Assembly: GCA_021827285.1 (NCBI GenBank)
Contig: JAKAWM010000123.1
Coordinates: 1-7,706 of the forward strand
DNA from: Actinomycetes bacterium
GTDB lineage: Bacteria > Actinomycetota > Acidimicrobiia > Acidimicrobiales > Palsa-688
Length of the DNA: 7,706 bases
Direction: 5' to 3'
In this document: piece by piece, positions 1 through 4,795 of the stretch
Layout: every line of letters starts with the position of its first letter
Numbering within the stretch: position 1 is the stretch's first letter
The notes under the pieces: generated by a model
Told to the model about the DNA's origin: nothing
The model's input: the letters and a program-made list of their open reading frames with translations, nothing else
The model's database searches: none
Position numbers and translations under genes: made by a program

Positions 1-341
1 TGACTGACATTGCGGGTCAGGAGTCGTGCGTTGGTGCGGACGGCGGTGGCTGCTATGGCGAGATCGGCGCTGTCGATGGTGTGGTGGCTAGGAAGCCACT
101 GGCGTCCGAGGGCGCCGGCCTCTTCCGCGATCTCGGCGTCGACGGGGTGCCAAACCAGGGTGGACAGCAGCGCGCGGGTGCCATCCTCTTCTGTCGGGCG
201 CACGCCGGCGAGGACCTCGATGCGGGTGATCTCACTCGCATGAAGGACGTCCGCGGCTCGCTCGCGTTCCAGGAGGTTGCCTGCGCCCGCATGTCCTCGT
301 AGGTAGTCGATCAGGATCGAGGTGTCCACCAGGACGCTCAC
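1..341 (-). CDS. vapC: VapC-family PIN-domain toxin (3' end beyond the window)
   Basis: Toxin of a type II toxin-antitoxin pair; PIN proteins of this family are Mg2+-dependent ribonucleases neutralised by their cognate antitoxin. Translation from the GTG at 341 begins MSVLVDTSILIDYLRG, the classic PIN N-terminus. Candidate catalytic acids are D6 (VDTS), E42 (TRIEVLAG) and D93 (DLAIAATA); the last strand LLTRN (107-111) is reached just before the window ends, so only a short C-terminal tail is missing. The start is fixed by a 4-nt GTGA overlap with the antitoxin stop, implying translational coupling. No frameshift or missing catalytic residue is visible, so the toxin is probably functional. 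Family assignment is strong; the RNA target cannot be inferred. Confidence 0.93.
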   Translation of the reverse strand, partial: MSVLVDTSILIDYLRGHAGAGNLLERERAADVLHASEITRIEVLAGVRPTEEDGTRALLSTLVWHPVDAEIAEEAGALGRQWLPSHHTIDSADLAIAATAVRTNARLLTRNVS

Positions 342-592
342 GAGCGGTCGCGCTCCAGACGGGAGCCAGGGCGCAGCCGATCGACCCAGGCCGCGCCGTC
401 GAGATCGTGGTCGTTCCAGGTGCCGAAGGCACGTCTCATCGCTGCGAGGTCGTCCTCGGCCGAGCGCTCCGAGCCATACACCTGCTCGACCGCGTCACGG
501 ATCAGGGAGGAGAGCGACCGACCAGTCCGCAGCGCGGCGGCATCCAGGGCACGCCGCTCCTCGTCGGTCAAAGAGATCTGAGTCCGTTGCAT
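338..592 (-). CDS. vapB: Ribbon-helix-helix antitoxin of the VapB/CopG type
   Basis: An 84-residue antitoxin. The N-terminus has the ribbon-helix-helix pattern: strand RTQISLT (3-9), helix EERRALDAAALRTG (11-24), then GRSLSSLIRDAVEQVY (25-40), the usual second helix of DNA-binding VapB proteins. The C-terminal part (about 45-84, with AFGTWNDHDLDGAAWVDRL) is the expected toxin-binding tail. It lies directly upstream of the PIN toxin and its TGA overlaps the toxin GTG. The ATG at 592 sits inside an inverted repeat and has no Shine-Dalgarno sequence before it, so the message may be leaderless. By analogy with the family, the VapB-VapC complex probably represses its own promoter at that dyad. Confidence 0.92.
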   Translation of the reverse strand: MQRTQISLTDEERRALDAAALRTGRSLSSLIRDAVEQVYGSERSAEDDLAAMRRAFGTWNDHDLDGAAWVDRLRPGSRLERDRS

Positions 593-611
593 GATGTAAT
601 CTTACATCATG
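590..611 (-). promoter_or_regulatory. vapBC operator dyad with overlapping -10-like box
   Basis: Perfect 10-bp inverted repeat: arms CATGATGTAA (590-599) and TTACATCATG (602-611) around a 2-bp centre. On the minus strand the dyad contains TAAGAT (604 to 599), a fair -10 hexamer. A start about 7 nt downstream would fall on the A of the vapB ATG (592), giving a leaderless transcript. No convincing -35 is seen. Position and symmetry fit an autoregulatory RHH operator; operator function is inferred. Confidence 0.75.
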
Positions 612-678
612 TCAGGGGGGAGCAGCCTCAAGCACCTCGAGGCGTTTCTGCACGTCAGGCGAGTTCGAATACAAGTGA

Positions 679-822
679 CCACGCCTGCCAGCGAGCGCGA
701 CATCTGACATCGGGGATGCCCACGTGGTGATCTGCGCACGCCGCGCAGGGCAGCATGTTGTCACATCCGATCCCGGCGATCTCCGTCTCCTCGACCCAGC
801 CATCCTGCTGATCGCGATCTGA
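679..822 (+). pseudogene. C-terminal remnant of a PIN-domain (VapC-like) toxin
   Basis: A short reading frame, closed upstream by a TGA at 676-678 and ending at TGA 820-822, encodes about 47 residues. It contains TSDIGDAHVVICARRAG (from 703) and then HVVTSDPGDLRLLDPAI. This matches the C-terminal third of one class of PIN toxins: the DAHVV aspartate helix followed by the VVTSDPxDL strand-loop carrying the last acidic residue. The N-terminal part, with the first catalytic Asp and Glu, is absent; no start codon or ribosome site precedes it. It lies divergent from, and unrelated in sequence to, the intact vapBC operon. I read it as a decayed toxin gene. Overlapping minus-strand frames look like its shadows. 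Confidence 0.75.
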
Positions 823-852
823 CGGTCCAGCACGGAGCAGAGCTGACAACCT

Positions 853-871
853 GGGGGTGCCCCGTTTTTTT
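853..871 (+). terminator. Weak terminator-like hairpin with T-run
   Basis: GGGG (853-856) can pair with CCCC (860-863) across a 3-nt loop, followed by G and seven T residues (865-871). The stem is short, but the T-run is striking in this GC-rich DNA. It lies about 30 bp after the PIN remnant stop and may be that gene's old terminator; it could also insulate merR. Confidence 0.3.
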
Positions 872-911
872 CCGGCCAGGCCGCCGCTCACGCACAACCT
901 GGTCGCCTTAG

Positions 912-932
912 TGTCAATGACAAACGTACGTT
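912..932 (+). promoter_or_regulatory. Two abutting dyads upstream of merR (candidate operator)
   Basis: TGTCAATGACA (912-922) is a palindrome about its central A, and AACGTACGTT (923-932) is a perfect 10-bp palindrome immediately after it. They lie 48 bp upstream of the preferred merR start, where an autoregulatory MerR operator would be expected. Candidate promoter boxes nearby (TTAGTG at 908-913 and TTACCT at 931-936, 17-bp spacing) are poor matches, so promoter placement is uncertain. MerR binding is inferred only from position. Confidence 0.4.
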
Positions 933-979
933 ACCTTTGACGTCGCGGGCCCAGAATGAGCGATGTGCCGAGGACGCCT

Positions 980-1438
980 ATGGTTGCCCGCCCGGCCAGG
1001 GCCATGACGATAGGTCGGTTGGCGCGCCAAACGGGCGTGCCTGTCAAGACACTTCGCGCCTACGAAGATCTGGGGCTCATCTACACCGTGGGCCGCAGCG
1101 CAGGGAACTACCGCCTGTTCGGGGACGAAGCCCTGTGGTGCGTAGCCGTCGTGGGAGCCCTGCGGGACCTCGGGCTGACCCTGGCAGAGATCCAACGGCT
1201 GACCGAGGCGTACCTCGCCCGCCCAGGCGAACCTGACGGGCCGCGCCTATCGGCAGTGATCGCGTGTGTGCGGGCACGCACCGAGGCCCAGATCGCCGAG
1301 CTGCACGACCGCCTCGCCCGCATCGACGACTTCGAGCATCAATACGCCGACGAGCTGGCCGGGCGCGCCGACTTCCGGGCCTGCGATCCGCGTTTTTCAC
1401 CCCGGGGGCTTGACTCTCCCAGCGGGGGGAGGCCGTAG
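980..1438 (+). CDS. MerR-family transcriptional regulator
   Basis: A 152-residue DNA-binding regulator. Residues 10-75 are a typical MerR winged-helix domain: TIGRLARQTGVPVKTLRAYE, then DLGLI, the wing with GNYRLF (42-47), and ALRDLGLTLAEIQRLTEAYL. A helix rich in charged residues (about 90-120) is the expected antiparallel dimerisation coil, followed by a short effector tail. MerR proteins usually bind between spaced -35/-10 boxes and untwist DNA on ligand binding. The start at 980 is chosen because GAGGA (970-974) sits 5 nt before it; ATGs at 956 and 1004 are in frame but have poorer ribosome sites. Cysteines at 54, 96 and 135 do not match the canonical mercury-site layout, so the ligand is unknown. 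It is probably cotranscribed with the membrane protein 22 bp downstream. Confidence 0.9.
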   Translation: MVARPARAMTIGRLARQTGVPVKTLRAYEDLGLIYTVGRSAGNYRLFGDEALWCVAVVGALRDLGLTLAEIQRLTEAYLARPGEPDGPRLSAVIACVRARTEAQIAELHDRLARIDDFEHQYADELAGRADFRACDPRFSPRGLDSPSGGRP

Positions 1439-1460
1439 GTTCGTCACCGAGGTGATGACC

Positions 1461-2006
1461 ATGCCAAGCACCAACCCGGCGGGTACCCAACCTGCCCCGG
1501 GGCCTCCAGTCGAGAGTCGTGGGGCGGCCAAGCCCATCAGGGAGAACGCACGGCACCCCACGAACGCCCGCGGACCCTGGTTGGCGTGGCTCTGTGAACC
1601 GCCGGACCTGCCCGCCGACACCAATCTCAAGCGTGCCGTCGACCGGGTGGTCCCACGGCGCGGTGCCGGTTACCTCCTTTACTGGGGTGCCGTCGTCGCC
1701 ATCGGGTTCGGGCTCGCCCCGCACCTGCCGCTGCGCTCACGCCTGGCTGTCGAGGGGACCGCCTCAGTTCTGGCGGGAGGGTGGTGCGCGCTCAACTTCT
1801 GGAGATGCCGGCACGCCCACTGCGTGGTAAGCGGTGGCGGATGGCTGGCGCTCAGCCTGTTGCTGTTCGTCGAGGCGGCGATCGGGCGCAGCCTCGTGGG
1901 AGGCGACGAGCAGGTGCTCTTTGTTGGCGTGCTCGCGGCGGCCCTCGCTTTCGAGTGCTTGTGGTACCGAGCCCACGGCACGCAACGGCTCGAATCGGGG
2001 TTGTGA
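1461..2006 (+). CDS. Small membrane protein with C-x3-H-C motif, MerR-linked
   Basis: A 181-residue protein I cannot assign to a named family. The first ~65 residues are hydrophilic and proline/alanine-rich, with PWLAWLCEPPDLP at 39-51. Four likely membrane segments follow at about 70-89, 97-114, 125-145 and 151-168. Between the second and third is NFWRCRHAHCVVSGGGW (112-128), placing C116, H120 and C121 at a membrane edge; further cysteines are at 45, 109 and 166. The Cys/His cluster could bind a metal or be redox-active. From memory, small uncharacterised membrane proteins with N-x2-R-C-x3-H-C followed by a Gly-rich turn occur elsewhere, but this is unverified. The ATG at 1461 is preferred because GAGGTG (1449-1454) lies 6 nt upstream; the ATG at 1455 directly abuts that site. 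It is the likely effector or target of the upstream MerR regulator. Confidence 0.7.
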   Translation: MPSTNPAGTQPAPGPPVESRGAAKPIRENARHPTNARGPWLAWLCEPPDLPADTNLKRAVDRVVPRRGAGYLLYWGAVVAIGFGLAPHLPLRSRLAVEGTASVLAGGWCALNFWRCRHAHCVVSGGGWLALSLLLFVEAAIGRSLVGGDEQVLFVGVLAAALAFECLWYRAHGTQRLESGL

Positions 2007-2016
2007 CATCTCTTCG

Positions 2017-2340
2017 CTAGGTTGTCCAGTCCTGCCAGCTCAGGCCGGTGACCCGGCTGAGCTCGGAAGTGTAGGCCGTGACCACCGTCAGCCCGCGTCG
2101 CAGCGCCTGCCCGGCGATCAGCAGATCGTGGGCGCCGATCGGCGTCCCGGCCTTCTCAAGGCCGGCGCGTACCTGACCGGCGGTGCGGGCGTCCTCGTCA
2201 TCGAAGTCAAGCAGCTCCAGGTCACCCGAGAGCAATACCCGCAGGCGCTCGATATTTTCCTGCCCTTGATTGCTCTTCGCCACTCCGTACCACAGCTCGA
2301 ACAAGACGACCGACGAGAGCGCGAGGTAGTCACCAGCCGC
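2017..2340 (-). pseudogene. N-terminally truncated VapC/PIN toxin
   Basis: The frame reads GDYLALSSVVLFELWYGVAK, continues through GTPIGAHDLLIAGQALRRG and ends in TGLSWQDW at a TAG (2017-2019). This is clearly the middle and C-terminal part of a VapC-type PIN toxin (family length about 130). The first ~35 residues, including the LLDTN strand with the first catalytic Asp, are missing: upstream the frame runs straight into the 3' end of the ABC permease gene. A TTG at 2304 could start a 95-residue product but would lack the catalytic N-terminus. The usual late motif TAN/TAD reads TAY here, losing another metal-site residue. No antitoxin gene is adjacent. I conclude it is a non-functional relic, possibly still read from the ABC operon. 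Confidence 0.82.
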
Positions 2341-2365
2341 TTCCTGGTTCGGGGTGCAGGGCGGT

Positions 2366-3556
2366 TCAGGTGGCCAGCTCGTTTTTCAGCGCGTCCCGCA
2401 ACTTCACCCTGATGCCGGTGCGGAGCAGGCTGCGGGCATAGATCGTGCTTGCCAGCCGGCCTACCGCAACTGTCCCGGCGACGCACAGGAGGCAGGAAAG
2501 TGCCACTTGCCAGAGCACTACGCCACCTGCAGCGTATATCGCCGGCCCGATTACCGGTGCTGTCGGTGGGAAAAAGGAAAGGACCTTGTCGAAAGTGCTG
2601 ACGCTGCTGAATGTGAGCGTATCGGCCAGGATGTAGCCCAGGATCAAGGGGATCTGCATCGGCAGTGTCGCGTTGTAGCTGTCTGCTTGCCGGGTGATCA
2701 TCGACCCAGCGGCGGCGAACAAGGTGCAATAAAAGGCGTAGCCCAGTAGGAACCAGACGGCCGAGATACCGAGCACCGCCGGCGAACTGCCGCGGAGCAG
2801 GGTCGACCCCGACGCCGCGGCGGCGACCAGCGCGGTGGTCAGCAATGCCACTATCTGAAGGAGAAAGAGCAGCCCCATGCCGAGCACTTTGCCCATCAGG
2901 AGCTGAGAAGGCCTGATGGCCGATAGGAGGACCTCGGCGACGCGGCTTGTCTTTTCCTCCTGGGTACCGACCGTTATCCGCATCCCATAGGTGAGCAGGA
3001 GGATGTAGATGACAAGAGCAGCTACGAACCCGGTGACCTTGAGCGTGAGGCTGCGGGGAGGGGGCAGTAGCCCCCGTACTGGCAGGGCTGCCCCGCGCTC
3101 GATCGCCTTGGCCGCCGCGGGAGGCAAGGAAGCGAGCAGTTCGCTCTCTCCCTCCAATTGGGCGATGGCACGGGCCAGGGCCGTGAGCGAAGAAGTCCCG
3201 TTGCTACTCGTTACCTGCTTTAGGAGCACCTCCTTTCCGGCCACGACAACGAGGCCGAGCGTGCCCTTACGTAGTGCCTCTTTGGCCGCGGCCAGGCTGG
3301 GCTCAGGGCGCGCCCTCACGACGGTGCCGGTCACCTTGCCCGCCTCGAGCGCGACGGCACGGGCGCCGGCACTTCCGCCCACCAAGCCCACTTGCACGAC
3401 GGGTTTCTGACCGGAGATGAGGGCGGGTACGGCGACCCCTGCGGCCACGGCAACGAGCAGGATGACGGTCGCAACCTTGAACGACTTGGCCCGTGCCCGC
3501 TCCATGAGCTCGCGCCTGGCCACCAGCCAGGTAAAAGCGAACCAGTCATCTTTCAT
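2366..3556 (-). CDS. ABC-2 type transporter permease (NatB-like)
   Basis: A 396-residue integral membrane subunit of an ABC exporter. It has a cytoplasmic N-terminus (LVARRELMERARAKSF), a first membrane helix at about 27-47, a large extracytoplasmic domain (about 48-170), then a cluster of helices at about 174-192, 224-247, 261-283, 297-317 and 335-365. The segment GTQEEKTSRVAEVLLSAIRP (197-216), ahead of the third helix, is the conserved coupling region of the NatB/ABC2_membrane_3 class. It is translationally coupled to the upstream ATPase through an ATGA overlap (3553-3556), so the two form one transporter. NatAB in Bacillus extrudes Na+, but many relatives have other substrates and the cargo here is unknown. 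A truncated vapC lies 26 bp beyond its stop. Confidence 0.92.
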   Translation of the reverse strand: MKDDWFAFTWLVARRELMERARAKSFKVATVILLVAVAAGVAVPALISGQKPVVQVGLVGGSAGARAVALEAGKVTGTVVRARPEPSLAAAKEALRKGTLGLVVVAGKEVLLKQVTSSNGTSSLTALARAIAQLEGESELLASLPPAAAKAIERGAALPVRGLLPPPRSLTLKVTGFVAALVIYILLLTYGMRITVGTQEEKTSRVAEVLLSAIRPSQLLMGKVLGMGLLFLLQIVALLTTALVAAAASGSTLLRGSSPAVLGISAVWFLLGYAFYCTLFAAAGSMITRQADSYNATLPMQIPLILGYILADTLTFSSVSTFDKVLSFFPPTAPVIGPAIYAAGGVVLWQVALSCLLCVAGTVAVGRLASTIYARSLLRTGIRVKLRDALKNELAT

Positions 3557-4455
3557 TGCGTGCCCGCCTTCACTGCCTCCCGGAACACTTCGGAGAGGTG
3601 CTTGCGCCTAAAGCCGAAGTGCTCGACGGTCCCCACCGCCCTGGCCAAGTCGAGCACGAGTTGGCTTTTATCTCTGGAGCCAATGACGACGCTGACCATG
3701 CCCTTGTTGATTGAGCTCACCGTGCCGAGGTCGCCCAAAGACCGTGCCCAATCGCCCGCCGGATCTTCAGTGAGCTTGACCTCCAGCGTGGGGTGCCCAC
3801 CCCTGGCGAGGTCGTCCACCGGACCGGAGGCCACAAGGCGGCCATTGTCGATGATATCCACCTCCTCGCAGATGTGCTCGACGAGGTCCAGTTGGTGACT
3901 GGAAAAAAGTACCGCAGCGCCGGCGCGGGCGCGTTCGGCCAGCACGTCGCTCATGGTGTCGATACCAACCGGGTCCAAGCCCGAGAAGGGCTCGTCGAGA
4001 ACGAGCAGTTCGGGGTCGTGCACCAAAGCGGCGGCCAACTGAGCTCGTTGTTGGTTGCCCAATGACAGCGCCTCGATTTTGTCCTTCATCCGGTCGGTGA
4101 GGCCGAGGCGCCCGATCCAGTGCTCAGCTGCGCGCGCCGCTTGGGACGGGCCCATCCCGTGTAGGCGCCCGATGTAGGTGACCTGTTCACCGACCCGCAT
4201 TCCCGGGTACAGCCCGCGTTCTTCTGGCATGTAGCCAAATCGGCGCCTATCAGAGGGCCGGATCGGGCTACCTTTCCAATGGACGTGCCCCGAATCGAGG
4301 GGCACGAGGTCAAAAACGGCGCGCATGGCGGTCGTCTTGCCCGCGCCGTTCGGGCCCAGGAAGCCCACCACTCGGCCCGTTTTGACAGAAAAACTGAGGC
4401 CGTCGAGGGCGACGGTCGAGCCGTAATGGCGACGAAGGTCAACCAGTTCTAACAC
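3553..4455 (-). CDS. ABC transporter ATP-binding subunit (NatA-like)
   Basis: A 300-residue nucleotide-binding subunit powering the downstream permease. Seen in order: A-loop region RRHYGS (8-13), Walker A GPNGAGKTT (34-42), Q-loop region GYMPEERGLYP (74-84, with Glu where Gln is usual, as in NatA-type proteins), signature LSLGNQQ (130-136, a variant of LSGGQ), Walker B LLVLDEP (150-156), D-loop SGLD, and switch His187 in FSSHQ. A C-terminal extension (about 222-300) is typical of this exporter class. I chose the GTG at 4455 because it gives the family-typical start MLELVDLRRHYG. The in-frame GTG at 4518 would add 21 unconserved residues, has no ribosome site and overlaps a candidate -10 box. 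The GTG at 4455 itself lacks a good Shine-Dalgarno and may depend on the short ORF overlapping it. Confidence 0.92.
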   Translation of the reverse strand: MLELVDLRRHYGSTVALDGLSFSVKTGRVVGFLGPNGAGKTTAMRAVFDLVPLDSGHVHWKGSPIRPSDRRRFGYMPEERGLYPGMRVGEQVTYIGRLHGMGPSQAARAAEHWIGRLGLTDRMKDKIEALSLGNQQRAQLAAALVHDPELLVLDEPFSGLDPVGIDTMSDVLAERARAGAAVLFSSHQLDLVEHICEEVDIIDNGRLVASGPVDDLARGGHPTLEVKLTEDPAGDWARSLGDLGTVSSINKGMVSVVIGSRDKSQLVLDLARAVGTVEHFGFRRKHLSEVFREAVKAGTQ

Positions 4456-4486
4456 GGCGGTGCTGCACCGTGCATCGACTGCTCCT
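4449..4486 (-). promoter_or_regulatory. Possible leader ORF and ribosome site before the ABC ATPase
   Basis: AGGAG (4486 to 4482) is the only good Shine-Dalgarno in the ATPase leader. It lies 6 nt before an ATG (4475) that is out of frame with the ATPase and opens an 8-codon ORF, MHGAAPPC, ending at TAG (4451 to 4449). The ATPase GTG (4455) overlaps the end of this ORF (GTGTTAG). The arrangement fits termination-reinitiation coupling but may be chance; such a short ORF has no other support. Confidence 0.35.
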
Positions 4487-4516
4487 GTGGAGATCCGCCT
4501 TGGCGCACGGCCGGCC

Positions 4517-4525
4517 ACATTAGCA
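4517..4525 (-). promoter_or_regulatory. Candidate extended -10 promoter for the ABC operon
   Basis: On the minus strand, TGC then TAATGT forms an extended -10 pattern, inside a tandem TGCTAA duplication. Transcription would start near 4510, upstream of the leader ORF and of the preferred ATPase GTG. No good -35 is present at 17 bp. This is weak evidence, but it is the only AT-rich promoter-like spot before the operon. Confidence 0.3.
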
Positions 4526-4597
4526 TTAGCAAGTTACGCCCCTGGGCTTCGACCAAAGAAATTGCTCGGGCTGGTCCCCGGGGCAACTAATGGAGCA

Positions 4598-4649
4598 CCA
4601 CGGTGGCCGTCGCTGAAGTGCCCCCACGGTGGCCATCGCTGAAGTGCCG
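4598..4649. repeat. Two tandem 26-bp repeats, possible IS-end remnant
   Basis: Two head-to-tail units (4598-4623 and 4624-4649) share CCACGGTGGCC, then G or A, then TCGCTGAAGTGCC; they differ only at 4609/4635 and at the last base. Tandem repeats of about this length with a GCTGAA/GTGCC core resemble the multiple transposase-binding repeats at ends of IS21-like elements, from memory. No transposase is in the window, so this would be an orphan end. Binding sites for a host regulator are the alternative. Confidence 0.6.
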
Positions 4650-4736
4650 GAGCTCAAATGGAGACGGTAGCGACAAAGGCGGGTGGTGGCTGGCGCCCGT
4701 CCGTGACGCGTGCCCTCGGGCGACCAGAGGCCCTGG

Positions 4737-4772
4737 GGCCCACGGCTGCCGAGCCTGAGGCAGCCGTGGGCC
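4737..4772 (-). terminator. Strong hairpin downstream of the secreted-protein gene
   Basis: A perfect 14-bp inverted repeat: GGCCCACGGCTGCC (4737-4750) and GGCAGCCGTGGGCC (4759-4772) around an 8-nt loop. It lies 24 bp beyond the TAA of the large minus-strand gene. There is no U-tract on either strand, so it would be an unconventional actinobacterial-type terminator or an mRNA 3'-end stabiliser. A smaller GCCC/GGGC hairpin sits between it and the stop codon. Confidence 0.7.
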
Positions 4773-4795
4773 GCGAGCCTTAGCCCGCCGTGGGC

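Noticed and set aside
655..897. An 80-codon minus-strand frame with several Cys and His (CAACADHH)
   Set aside because: It looks zinc-finger-like at first, but it is antisense to the PIN remnant, which gives a much better family match.
1077..1724. A 215-codon minus-strand frame across merR and the membrane protein
   Set aside because: Arg/Pro/Gly-rich composition with no domain pattern; it lies antisense to a clear MerR protein.
2118..2729. A 203-codon minus-strand frame within the permease and vapC relic
   Set aside because: It is an alternate frame of the permease with no hydrophobic or domain pattern.
4456..4518. The upstream GTG start (4518) of the ABC ATPase
   Set aside because: It adds 21 unconserved residues, has no ribosome site and overlaps a candidate -10 box; the GTG at 4455 gives the family-typical N-terminus.
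4598..4649. A minimal CRISPR array
   Set aside because: The two units are directly adjacent with no spacers, and no cas gene is present.
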